This document shows, one piece after another, positions 26,482 to 36,100 of a DNA stretch of 64,000 nucleotides. Each line of letters starts with the position of its first letter. The first letter of the stretch is position 1. The notes under the pieces are model-generated. The model was not told where the DNA came from, did no database searches, and saw only the letters and a list, made by a program, of their open reading frames with translations. The position numbers were made by a program, and so were the translations under genes. Location of the stretch: positions 1-64,000 of the forward strand of contig CAZYHV010000014.1 in assembly GCA_964647485.1 (NCBI GenBank), given 5' to 3'. Source of the stretch: FW021-bin31 sp964647485. Its GTDB lineage: Bacteria > Bacteroidota > Bacteroidia > Chitinophagales > Chitinophagaceae.

Positions 26482-26513
26482 TTTGTTACTTTAAACGTTT
26501 AAGCTTACATTTG
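26482..26513 (+). promoter_or_regulatory. Promoter of the fucI operon
   Basis: TTTG at 26482-26485, 20 bases, then TACATTTG at 26506-26513, a perfect Bacteroidetes promoter. The first LacI-type operator (26491-26502) fills the spacer between the two boxes. Confidence 0.8.
26491..26502. promoter_or_regulatory. LacI-family operator 1, fucI
   Basis: A perfect palindrome, TTAAACGTTTAA, inside the promoter spacer, where a bound repressor would exclude RNA polymerase. Its centre is 42 bp from that of the second site, about four helical turns. Confidence 0.85.
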
Positions 26514-26532
26514 AGGTGTTGTTTAATTTAGC

Positions 26533-26544
26533 TTAAACGATTAA
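26533..26544. promoter_or_regulatory. LacI-family operator 2, fucI
   Basis: TTAAACGATTAA flanked by GC lies about 20 bases after the -7 box. The 31 bases 26527-26557 match 33084-33114 upstream of SusC 3 with one difference, so both promoters share this module. Confidence 0.85.
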
Positions 26545-26590
26545 AGAATATTTTAAAACAAGATAAATAGTAAATAAAAATAAAAAAAAT

Positions 26591-28354
26591 ATGGAAGATT
26601 ATCCTAAAATTGGCATTCGACCTATAATAGATGGTCGTTTAGGAGGAATACGAGAATCTTTAGAAGGGGTCGCTATGGATATGGCCAACCGTGTATCTCG
26701 CTTATTTGAGAAAGAATTAAAATATCCGAATGGAGAGGTCGTTCAATGTGTTATTGCAGATTCTTGTATTGGAGGAGTTAAAGAAGCTGCAGATTGTGCA
26801 GAGAAATTTAAAAAGGAAAATGTCGGCGTCTCTCTTTCTGTTACGCCCAGTTGGTGTTATGGAGCAGAAACCATGGACATGGATCCGCAAATTCCTAAGG
26901 CGATTTGGGGATTTAATGCAAGTGAAAGTCCGGGAGCCGTATATTTGGCGGCTACTTTGGCAGCTCATAATCAAAAAGGATTACCGTCTTTTGGGATTTA
27001 TGGGAAAGATGTGCAAGATATGGAGGATAAGCATATTCCTGATGATATAAAGGAAAAGCTGCTTCGCTTTGCCAAAGCAGGTCTGGCAGTAGCAATAATG
27101 AAAGGACAATCCTATTTGGCGATAGGTTCGGTTTGTATGGGTATTGGAGGCTCAATGGTGAATCCGGATTTCTTTCAAGATTATTTGGGTATGCGCAACG
27201 AATATGTGGATGCTACAGAAGTGTTGCGTAGAATTAAATTGGGCATTTATGATCATGAAGAATTAGAAAGAGCGCGTAAATGGAAAAATAAATATTGTAC
27301 AACCGGAGGCGATTATAATCAAGAGAAAAATATAAAATCGGAAGAAGAGAAAGAGGAAGATTGGGATTTTATTCTCAAAATGACCTTGATTGCCCGGGAT
27401 TTAATGCAGGGTAATGATAAGTTGAATGAGATGGGGTATGAAGAAGAAGCGCTGGGACATCATGCTTTAATTGGAGGATTTCAAGGACAGCGTCAATGGA
27501 CAGATTTTCTGCCAAATGGTGACTTTACTGAAGCCATCCTCAATTCCTCCTTTGATTGGAATGGAAAAAAGGCGCCTACCATTTTTGCAACAGAGAATGA
27601 CTCTTTGAATGCAGCATCAATGTTGTTTAATCATTTATTGACCAATACTGCACAGATATTTGCAGATGTTCGTACTTATTGGAGCCCGGCAGCCATAAAG
27701 AGAGTAACCGGTTGGGATGCAGATGGGAAAGCAAAAAATGGGGTTATTCATTTGAAAAACTCCGGTTCTATTGCTCTGGATGCTTGCGGGAAGCAGCAGA
27801 AGGATGGTCGGCCGGCAATGAAACCACATTGGGATATTGAAGAGCAGGAAGTAGAAGCTTGTTTGGCGGCTACTACCTGGTTTCCTGCCAATAGAGATTA
27901 TTTCAGAGGTGGAGGCTTTTCTTCTCAACTTCTTACTGAGGGCGGGATGCCGGTTACGATGTGTAGGGTGAATTTAGTAAAAGGATTAGGTCCTGTTTTG
28001 CAGATTGCAGAAGGATGGACGATTGATTTACCGAAAGAGGTTCATCAGCAGTTAGATGAGCAAACCGATAAAACCTGGCCGACAACATGGTTTGTACCAA
28101 AACTTTTAGAAAATAATGAAACTTTTAACAATGTCTATAATGTAATGGCAAACTGGGGAGCGAATCATGGAGCGATTAGCTATGGACATATAGGTGCAGA
28201 TTTAATTACCTTGGCGGCTATGCTTCGTATTCCTGTAAATATGCATAATGTAGAGGATAAGGATATTTTTAGACCTTCGACCTGGGGCAATTTTGGAATG
28301 GATAAAGAAGGTGCAGATTATCGGGCTTGTTCCGTATTGGGCCCTCTATATTAA
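26591..28354 (+). CDS. fucI: L-fucose isomerase (also D-arabinose isomerase activity in the family)
   Basis: A 587-residue ketol isomerase converting L-fucose to L-fuculose and, in characterised members, D-arabinose to D-ribulose. The whole length aligns by motif with E. coli FucI (591 residues): PKIGIRPIIDGR at the start, catalytic Glu335 in ATENDSLNA and Asp359 in IFADVRTYWSP (E. coli 337 and 361), and a C-terminal GHIGADLITLAAMLRIPV. A divalent metal, usually manganese, is required. It heads an operon with the permease and kinase and has two operators, one inside its promoter. Which sugar is physiological is an open question here. Confidence 0.97.
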   Translation: MEDYPKIGIRPIIDGRLGGIRESLEGVAMDMANRVSRLFEKELKYPNGEVVQCVIADSCIGGVKEAADCAEKFKKENVGVSLSVTPSWCYGAETMDMDPQIPKAIWGFNASESPGAVYLAATLAAHNQKGLPSFGIYGKDVQDMEDKHIPDDIKEKLLRFAKAGLAVAIMKGQSYLAIGSVCMGIGGSMVNPDFFQDYLGMRNEYVDATEVLRRIKLGIYDHEELERARKWKNKYCTTGGDYNQEKNIKSEEEKEEDWDFILKMTLIARDLMQGNDKLNEMGYEEEALGHHALIGGFQGQRQWTDFLPNGDFTEAILNSSFDWNGKKAPTIFATENDSLNAASMLFNHLLTNTAQIFADVRTYWSPAAIKRVTGWDADGKAKNGVIHLKNSGSIALDACGKQQKDGRPAMKPHWDIEEQEVEACLAATTWFPANRDYFRGGGFSSQLLTEGGMPVTMCRVNLVKGLGPVLQIAEGWTIDLPKEVHQQLDEQTDKTWPTTWFVPKLLENNETFNNVYNVMANWGANHGAISYGHIGADLITLAAMLRIPVNMHNVEDKDIFRPSTWGNFGMDKEGADYRACSVLGPLY

Positions 28355-28488
28355 TGGAGGGGTTTATCAAGACAGTATGAAGCCGTTTTTTCTTTTATTT
28401 TATCATAAATTCACAGCTGAATTTAAATTTTAAACCTTGATGATTTAGGATGAATAAAGTGTTCATACTGATCAAAAAAACATGACAA

Positions 28489-29787
28489 ATGAAGCAAAAC
28501 GAACGCAAAAAGTCTTCTCTTTTTTTAAAAGAGGGTAAAAATTATTTGGCTCCCTTTATAGCCATTTGTTCCTTATTTTTTCTTTGGGGTATTGCCCACG
28601 GCATGCTGGATACATTGGATAAAAATTTTCAGATGATGCTGGATTTGCATAAATGGCAATCCAGTTTTGTTCAGTTTTCTCTTTATGGAGCCTATTTGGG
28701 AATGTCGATACCGGCAGGGTTATTTATGAAGCGATATGGATATAAGAAAGGAGTCATTTTTGGCTTACTGCTTTTTGCTGTTGGCGCTTTGTTAGCAGCA
28801 GGAACAGCTCCTTTTCAGTCTTTCGTCATGTTTTTATGTTGTTTGCTCATTATCGGATGTGGGTTAGCTACATTGGAGACGGCTGCCAATCCGTATAGTA
28901 CGAAATTGGGGCCCCCTGAAACAGCCGGAAGACGGATAAATATTGCACAGTCCTTTAATGGATTGGCTTGGGTGTTGGGTCCCTTAATCGCTTTATATAT
29001 TTATAGAAACCAGAGCCATGTTGCCGGACAAAAAATGATTTCAATTGTGTTACCCTTTGCCATCATTGGAATCGTGGTATTGGTGGTGGCTTATATCTTT
29101 AAACGCCTGAGTTTACCCGAAATTACAGAGGCAGATGAAAAGGCTATGACAGAGAGTGCTGGTACTGGAGAAAAAGAATATATCTCGCCCAAGCCCTTAT
29201 GGGAAAATCGTCATTTTAAGCATGGAGCTATTGCTCAGGCCTGTTATGTAGCTGCGCAAACAGGCATTTTTAGCTTTCTCATCAATTTTGTGACAGATGA
29301 AGGAATGCATCCTCGTTTTGATGTGGATTATGCTCCTTATTTCTTGTCTTTTGGATTTTTGTTGTTTATGATAGGTCGTTTATCGGGAAGTGCCATGATG
29401 AAAAAGATTTCACCTCAGAAGGTGCTGTCATGGTTTGCTTTTGGGTGTTGTATTTTGTTACCTGTGGTAGCAGCTGAATTTGGCTGGATTTCCCTGATAT
29501 CCTTGTATTTGGTTTATTTCTTGATGTCTATTATGTATCCTACCATTTTCGCTTTAGCTATTGAAAGTCTAGGCTCGAAGACAAAGCACGCTTCTTCCTA
29601 TATTGTCATGGGAGTGGCCGGAGGAGCGGTCTTCCCTCCAGTAATGGGGCTTATTGCCGATACCTGGGGAATGTCAATAGGATTCTTGGCCCCGATACCT
29701 TTGTTTGCCTTTATATTGTATTATGGTTTGTCAGGCTACAAAATAAGAAGAGTTCCTGCAGGAAGTGAAACCGTAGAAACGATTTAA
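28489..29787 (+). CDS. FucP-like MFS sugar:H+ symporter
   Basis: A 432-residue inner-membrane protein with about twelve helices. It matches the L-fucose:proton symporter family: FFLWGIAHGMLDTLD, with Asp41 at the position of the key Asp46 of E. coli FucP, and LETAANPY with Glu130 equivalent to Glu135. The acidic cytoplasmic loop lies near residues 215-235. E. coli FucP also carries D-arabinose. It lies 134 bases after fucI with no promoter or operator that I could see in between, and 13 bases before the kinase. Confidence 0.9.
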   Translation: MKQNERKKSSLFLKEGKNYLAPFIAICSLFFLWGIAHGMLDTLDKNFQMMLDLHKWQSSFVQFSLYGAYLGMSIPAGLFMKRYGYKKGVIFGLLLFAVGALLAAGTAPFQSFVMFLCCLLIIGCGLATLETAANPYSTKLGPPETAGRRINIAQSFNGLAWVLGPLIALYIYRNQSHVAGQKMISIVLPFAIIGIVVLVVAYIFKRLSLPEITEADEKAMTESAGTGEKEYISPKPLWENRHFKHGAIAQACYVAAQTGIFSFLINFVTDEGMHPRFDVDYAPYFLSFGFLLFMIGRLSGSAMMKKISPQKVLSWFAFGCCILLPVVAAEFGWISLISLYLVYFLMSIMYPTIFALAIESLGSKTKHASSYIVMGVAGGAVFPPVMGLIADTWGMSIGFLAPIPLFAFILYYGLSGYKIRRVPAGSETVETI

Positions 29788-29800
29788 AAAAATATAATGT

Positions 29801-31453
29801 ATGGAAGATGATTATTATGTGATTGGCATTGATTATGGAACAGATTCCGTTAGGGCTGTTATTGTAGGGGTTGAAAGTGGTCAGATAATATCTTCTTCCC
29901 TGTTTTTATATAGCCGTTGGAAGGAGGGAAAGTATTGTAATCCTGCTAATAATCAATTCCGACAACATCCTCTGGATTATATAGAGGGGTTAGAAAAGGT
30001 GTTGAAAGATTGCTTTAATAAAGTTTCCGAAGTAGTGAAAAAAAAGGTGATAGGTTTGTCCATCGCGACGACGGGCTCTACCCCGGTTGCAGTGAATGCA
30101 GAAGGGATACCTTTGGCTCTTTTGGATGCTTTTAAAGAGAATCCCAATGCCATGTTTATTCTTTGGAAAGATCATTCTGCTGCGCAAGAAGCGGAAGAAA
30201 TCAATAAAAAAGGGAAAAGTCGCGAAAATGATTACCTGAAGTATGTAGGAGGAAGTTATTCCTCTGAATGGTATTGGGCAAAATTGTTACATATCCTGCG
30301 CTTGGATAATGCAGTAAGAGAGCATAGCTATTCCTTTGTAGAACATAGTGATTGGTTACCTTTTTTATTGACCGGTGGAGCAAAAGCCACAGATATCAAA
30401 AGAAATGTGTGTGCGGCAGGACATAAAGCTTTATGGGCAAATGAATTTGGCGGATTACCTCCTGTTTCATTTTTTAAAAATATTGATCCTTTATTGGAAA
30501 AATATGTTCTTCATTTTGGGGAAAGGGTATATTCCGCTGGTGACCTAGCCGGGAAGTTAAGTAAAGAATGGGCAGAAAGATTAGACCTTTCTACAGAAGT
30601 GAAGGTGGGTGTTGGAGCTATTGATGCTCATGTAGGAGCAGTAGGTGGAGGGATAAAACCCTACTTCATGAGTAAGGTGATTGGGACTTCTACTTGTGAT
30701 ATGATGGTCGTTCCTAAAGAAGAAATTAAAGGGAAAGTGATTGAAGGAATTTCCGGTCAGGTCGAAAATTCTATTATTCCGGGAATGGTAGGTTTGGAAG
30801 CCGGACAATCTGCATTTGGAGATATTTATTCCTGGTTTAGAGATTTATTATTGTGGCCTTTTAAGCAAAAACCTGTGACAGATGGTATAGGATATTCTGA
30901 AGAAGCCTTTAGGAGTGTAAAAGAGAAGCTGTTGAAAGAATTGGATCAACAAGCAGCAACATTGCCACTAAAAGCAGACTCCGAGTTTGCTATGGATTGG
31001 TTTAATGGAAGAAGATCGCCCTTTGTGGATCCAAATGTAAAGGGAATGATAGGCAATCTTACCTTGGGATCGACACCGGTTCGGATTTATCGTGCCTTAG
31101 TGGAAGCTACCTGTTTGGGTTCCCGGGCAATTATAGAGAGCATCTCCGGTCAGGGTATAGAGATTCGTGGAGTAAATGCTGTTGGAGGAATAGCGATAAA
31201 ATCAAATTATGTTATTCAAACATTGTCGGATATACTTAATCGACCTATACATGTTCAAAAGTCAGAACAATCGGTAGCTTTGGGAGCCGCACTTTTTGCT
31301 GCTGTGGTCTGTGGTTATTACGAAAATGTGGAACAAGCTTATCGCGAAATGACGGAAGGTGAGGAACAAGTTTTTATGCCAAATAAAGATCGGGTTGAAT
31401 TCTATGATTCTCGGTTTGATCATTATAAACGTTATGGAGCATGTCAATATTAA
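29801..31453 (+). CDS. FGGY carbohydrate kinase, ribulokinase (AraB) type
   Basis: A 550-residue ATP-dependent ketose kinase. The first FGGY domain opens YVIGIDYGTDSVRAVIVG. Ribulokinase-specific motifs follow: GAIDAHVGAVGGG near residue 273, KVIGTSTCDMM near 293, and MVGLEAGQSAFGDIYSWF near 330. The second domain has VNAVGGIAIKSN and ALGAALFAAV. The length fits AraB (about 560), not FucK (about 480). AraB-type enzymes phosphorylate C5 of ribulose and related ketopentoses, so beside a FucI-type isomerase it would give D-ribulose 5-phosphate from D-arabinose. Phosphorylation of L-fuculose remains possible. Confidence 0.9.
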   Translation: MEDDYYVIGIDYGTDSVRAVIVGVESGQIISSSLFLYSRWKEGKYCNPANNQFRQHPLDYIEGLEKVLKDCFNKVSEVVKKKVIGLSIATTGSTPVAVNAEGIPLALLDAFKENPNAMFILWKDHSAAQEAEEINKKGKSRENDYLKYVGGSYSSEWYWAKLLHILRLDNAVREHSYSFVEHSDWLPFLLTGGAKATDIKRNVCAAGHKALWANEFGGLPPVSFFKNIDPLLEKYVLHFGERVYSAGDLAGKLSKEWAERLDLSTEVKVGVGAIDAHVGAVGGGIKPYFMSKVIGTSTCDMMVVPKEEIKGKVIEGISGQVENSIIPGMVGLEAGQSAFGDIYSWFRDLLLWPFKQKPVTDGIGYSEEAFRSVKEKLLKELDQQAATLPLKADSEFAMDWFNGRRSPFVDPNVKGMIGNLTLGSTPVRIYRALVEATCLGSRAIIESISGQGIEIRGVNAVGGIAIKSNYVIQTLSDILNRPIHVQKSEQSVALGAALFAAVVCGYYENVEQAYREMTEGEEQVFMPNKDRVEFYDSRFDHYKRYGACQY

Positions 31454-31475
31454 TATAGAATCGAAAAAACTTTTT

Positions 31476-32036
31476 ATGATGGAAGCTTTACAATTGAATA
31501 CACGGAAAATTCTGGATCGGAAGACTTTTAATGAAATATATAGTACCTATTATCAGGATTTAATGAAAAGGTTCATGTTTTTGATAGGGTCTCGGGAACG
31601 GGCAGAAGATATTATACAAGAGGTGTTCCTAAAGGTTTGGCAGCAGCGACAACAAGTAAATTTTGAATTATCTCTTCGAGCTTATATGATGCGGATTGGT
31701 CATAATTTAATTATGGATTATTACAGACATCATAAAGTGGAAAAACAGTTTGAATCTCGATATAATAAACAAAAAAGGAGAAGTTTTATTGATGAAGATG
31801 CGCTTTTTAATGAAGATAAAATGTCTCGTATAGAAGAGATTGTAAATAAATTACCACCGAAAAGGAAATTGATATTTCAATTATGTAAATTTGAAGAGAA
31901 GAGTTATAAAGAGGTGAGTGAGTTATTGAATATTTCGGAACATACTATTTGTGACCATATTGTGAAGTCCAAACGTTTTATAAAGTCGGAATTAGGTCTT
32001 ATGAAAGGGAATCGTATTTACAATGGAAGATCTTGA
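31476..32036 (+). CDS. ECF-type RNA polymerase sigma factor, no anti-sigma partner
   Basis: A 186-residue sigma factor. Region 2 is YSTYYQDLMKRFMFLIGSRERAEDIIQEVFLKVWQQR (about residues 20-57, shown in part) and region 4 contains LPPKRKLIFQLCKFEEKSY and the helix-turn-helix SELLNISEHTICDH. ATG 31476 gives the usual ECF length; ATG 31434 would overlap the kinase gene. It lies 22 bases after the kinase and two before the LacI gene. No FecR anti-sigma gene is adjacent, and the nearby SusC proteins lack STN domains, so control must differ from the usual transenvelope circuit. Confidence 0.93.
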   Translation: MMEALQLNTRKILDRKTFNEIYSTYYQDLMKRFMFLIGSRERAEDIIQEVFLKVWQQRQQVNFELSLRAYMMRIGHNLIMDYYRHHKVEKQFESRYNKQKRRSFIDEDALFNEDKMSRIEEIVNKLPPKRKLIFQLCKFEEKSYKEVSELLNISEHTICDHIVKSKRFIKSELGLMKGNRIYNGRS

Positions 32037-32038
32037 AA

Positions 32039-33037
32039 ATGAAAAAAAAAGTATTAATAAAAGACATTGCGGAAGCAGCCGGGGTCTCTTCAGCTTTGGT
32101 TTCTTATGTGTTGAATAACAAAGCAGAAGAAGCTAGAGTAAGTGCAAAAACAGCCAAACGGATTAGTAAGATAGCAAAAGAAATGCACTATCAACCTAAT
32201 CAGGTAGCGAAAAGTTTAAAAAGTGGAAAATCGTTTTCAATTGGTCTTATTGTAACCGATATTTCTAATCCTTTTTTTGGACGTTTGGCCAGGCTAATAG
32301 AGAATGAATCAAATAAAGCGGGCTATACCGTCTTGTTTGGAAGTTCTGATGAAAATGCAGAACGGTCGCGGCAGCTTATTGATACTTTAGTCAATAGACA
32401 AATTGATGGGATCATTATCGTTCCGGCAGAAGGGAGTGAAAATCAATTAAAATATCTGCAAGAAATTAATATTCCTTTCGTTTTGTTGGATCGTTATTTT
32501 GAAGATATTGAGTCGAGTTATGTCGTTATAGATAATTTTAAAGCGACCTATCAAGCAACGAAGTTGTTGGTCAATAGAGGATATGAAAATATAGGGTTTG
32601 TCCAATATGATCATGAATTAAAACATACGATGGATCGGTTTCTAGGATATAAAAAAGCACTTGAAGAAGAAAAGAAATACAAGAAAGGAAAGTTTGTGTG
32701 TAAGGTAGGATACGATGATTATGCTTCTTTTAAAAAAGAATTTAAAATTTTAATTGACAAGGGGGTAGAGGCTATTCTATTTTCGACCAATACCCTTTCG
32801 ATCCGGGGATTGAAAACTTTAAAAAAAGAAAAAATAAAAGTTCCTGAAGAAGTGGATGTTTTTTGCTTTGATCAGAATGTGTCTTATGACCTCTTTTATT
32901 ATCCCATTGATTATGTGAAACAGCCTTTGGATCTGATTGCGCATGAAGCCGTAAGGCTCTTATTAGGTAAGGTTTACAAAGAAAAAGATTATCTGGAGAA
33001 GATAGTTCTTAATCCGGAAATTATAAAAAGTAATTAA
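32039..33037 (+). CDS. LacI/GalR-family transcriptional regulator
   Basis: A 332-residue regulator. The N-terminal helix-turn-helix is VLIKDIAEAAGVSSALVSYVLNN, the hinge QVAKSLKSGKS follows at about residue 58, and a periplasmic-binding-protein-like sensor domain opens SIGLIVTDISNPFF. ATG 32039 is chosen over an in-frame TTG at 32033. It is the only LacI-family gene in the window and sits beside six LacI-type palindromes with a central CG, so it is the likely reader of that regulon. The inducer is probably a sugar released by the locus, for example D-arabinose, L-fucose or an oligosaccharide. Confidence 0.95.
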   Translation: MKKKVLIKDIAEAAGVSSALVSYVLNNKAEEARVSAKTAKRISKIAKEMHYQPNQVAKSLKSGKSFSIGLIVTDISNPFFGRLARLIENESNKAGYTVLFGSSDENAERSRQLIDTLVNRQIDGIIIVPAEGSENQLKYLQEINIPFVLLDRYFEDIESSYVVIDNFKATYQATKLLVNRGYENIGFVQYDHELKHTMDRFLGYKKALEEEKKYKKGKFVCKVGYDDYASFKKEFKILIDKGVEAILFSTNTLSIRGLKTLKKEKIKVPEEVDVFCFDQNVSYDLFYYPIDYVKQPLDLIAHEAVRLLLGKVYKEKDYLEKIVLNPEIIKSN

Positions 33038-33041
33038 GTAT

Positions 33042-33070
33042 AGCAGATCTTTTTGAGAGTTGGAACGTAT
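33042..33070 (+). promoter_or_regulatory. AGCAGA-N17-ACGTAT element before SusC 3
   Basis: AGCAGA at 33042-33047 and ACGTAT at 33065-33070. The start-to-start spacing of 23 is identical to that of the other two copies. The LacI-type operator follows 20 bases downstream. The 16-17 bp spacing and CGT in the second box resemble ECF-sigma promoters. Confidence 0.6.
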
Positions 33071-33089
33071 AAGTTATGTAGTATTTAGC

Positions 33090-33101
33090 TTAAACGATTA
33101 A
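33090..33101. promoter_or_regulatory. LacI-family operator, SusC 3
   Basis: TTAAACGATTAA flanked by GC on the left, 38 bases before the SusC start. It is part of the 31-base module shared with fucI operator 2. Confidence 0.85.
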
Positions 33102-33138
33102 AGTATATTTTAAATGGAAAAGGTTTAAAACAAAGAAT

Positions 33139-36100
33139 ATGTCTAATTTATACATAACAGATCATGGGAGTCTCCGTTTTTTAAGATATTTCATTTTTGG
33201 AGTGGGATTGATGTTTTTCAACTTAAACATTGGACATGCTCAAGAGATGGAAGTAAGTGGAACCGTAACATCTTCTAAAGGTACTCCTTTACCGGGAGCT
33301 ACTGTAAGGGTAAAAAGCACTTCGGTTGGGACAAAAACCGAAGAGAATGGAAAATATCAATTGACCGTTTCCAGCAGTGAGGATACATTGATTTTTTCGA
33401 TTGTAGGGTTTCAGAATAAGATTACTCCGATTGCAGGGCGTTCTGTTATAAATATTCAGTTATCTACCTCTAGTGAAGGATTGAATGAAGTGGTTGTGGT
33501 AGGGTATGGAACTCAGAAAAAGAAGGATTTAACAGGATCAATTTCTACGATATCTTCTAATCAATTAACAAAAAGACCCGTGCATTCTTTTGAAGATGCT
33601 TTGGCTGGTCAGGCTCCCGGAATAAATGTCGCACATAGAAATGCTGCTGCGGGAAATATTGGATCTATCTATATTCGCGGAATCGGCTCTATCTCGGCTA
33701 ATACTCAGCCGTTGTTTGTTGTAGATGGATTTCCTACCGATGCTGCAAATGCCAATGCAATTAATCCCAATGATATTCAATCAATTGAGGTGCTTAAAGA
33801 CGCTTCGGCTACAGCTATATATGGATCTAGAGGGGCAAACGGAGTCGTTTTGATAACAACTAAATCGGGGAAATCGGGTGGATTGAAAATACATATTGAT
33901 GCGAAAGCCGGTTTTTCTAAAGCTCCTAAGAATGAATTTTATAGTGTCTTAAATGGAGCTCAATATGTAGAATGGTATAAAGAAAAAGCTTTGAATGATG
34001 GAGATCCGATTCCGGATTTTGTAAAAAAATGGGATGGTACAAGTACAAATTGGCAAGATGTGATATATCGTACTGCGCCCTTTCAAAATTATACTATTTC
34101 TGCTACAGGAGGAACAGACAAAATGTCCTACCTGTTTTCTGCCGGATATGTTGATCAGCAAGATATCTTATTGAAAGCAGGATTTAAAAAATTTACCGCT
34201 AGAGCAAAAATGGATTTTCATCCTTCAAAAAGGATTTCTTTAGGAATCAATATTGCTCCTTCTTATACTATTCAAAAAATAAGTGCGCCAGATGACGATT
34301 ATTCTTCATTGACCGGTTCGGCAGTCCTCTTACCTCCGATTATTCCGGTAAGAGATAAAGATGGAAAACTGGCTGATCCCAATAGCTATCATGTCTTAAA
34401 TAAAGAAATGTCAAATCCAATCGAAATTGCCAATAAATACCATAATAAAACCAAGAATACTTTTTTGCTGGCAAATATGTACGCAGAGATAGAAATTGTC
34501 AAAGGGTTGACATTTAAGTCAACCTTAGGAGCCAATATCACTCATAATAAGTTTCGGCTGTACCAAGAACCTATGAGAGGACAGGCGCTTTCTCCAGTTA
34601 CATATTTAGATCTAAATTCAGGACAAACAGTGAATTGGTTAAATGAAAATACCATTACATTTAAAAGAAATTTCAATCAAGTACATGCTCTAACTTTGTT
34701 ATTAGGGAATACAGAACAAAAGACAACTTATGAAAATGTAGATGCCAATGCAAATACTTTTCCGAGTGATCTGGGACGGACGATTAACTTTGGAAGTACA
34801 AAAAATGCTTCTTCGGGAGATGGAGGGAATACCTTATTGTCTTATTTTGCCCGACTAAATTATGCCTATAAAGGAAAATATCTTTTAACGGCTACTGTTC
34901 GACGGGATGGTAGTTCTCGCTTTGGCTCAGATAGGCGTTGGGGAACTTTTCCTTCTTTAGCTGTAGGGTGGAATTTATCTGAAGAAAGCTTTATGTCAGA
35001 AGCTGCATTCGTTGATCATGCAAAAATACGAGCCAGTTATGGAACGACAGGTAGTAACTTTATTGGTGATTTTACCTCTAAAGCGAGTTTGCGATCAGTC
35101 AATCAGTCTTTTAATGGGACAAATACTCTGGGATTTGAGAATGGAGATCCCGGTAATCCGGATTTGTCTTGGGAAGTCTCTAAACAATTTGATATTGGTT
35201 TTGATGCCCGGCTCTTTCATCGGTTGTCATTGACTTTCGACTATTATCATGATGTTACAAAGGATTTATTGTTACAAGTCAATGTTCCTCCTTCTACAGG
35301 TTATAGTGGTAATTTAGAAAATATCGGAAAATTAAAAAAGTGGGGATATGAAACCACGGTTAATGGACAAATTATTAAAGGTGAAAATTGGAGTTGGAAC
35401 CTTGGGTTTAATATCACTTACATGGATCATAAAATATTGGCTTTAGGTCCTACCGGAGCGCCGTTGAGATGGTTTTTTGATGTATTGGAAAGTCCGGTAG
35501 GTGGGCATTTGGAAGAAGAACATGTTTTAAAACAGATTGGAATTTTGACACAGGAGGATATTGACAACGGGGTAGCTCATCGTCCGACAGATCAGGCGGG
35601 AGATATTAAATTTGTTGATGTAAATGGGGATGGAATGATAGATGCTTTTAATGGAGCAGATGGGGTTTTAATGGGGGATAATAATCCTAATCTATTGTAT
35701 GGAATAAATACCTCAGTCGGCTATAAAAATTTTAATCTTTCTGTTTTGATGAATGGACAGGGAGGCGCTCAATTACTGGATTTTGTCTATCAAATCATGA
35801 GTCTTCATAATAATAATACCAATATGGATACTTATTTTTGGTATGGTCGTTGGCAATCTGAAGATAAACCGGGAAATGGTGTTGTACCTCGTGCCGGATA
35901 TACAGACGAAGGAGCTGTTTCTTCTTGGGAAATCCAATCAACAAACTTTATGAGAATAAGTAATATGAGTTTACAATATACCTTCCCTGAATCAGTGAAT
36001 AAGAAATTGATGATTCAAGACTTAAAAGCTTATATCTCCGTTGATAATGTATATACCTTTACGAATTTTGAAGGTGGAAATCCACAAGCCACCCGGTTGG

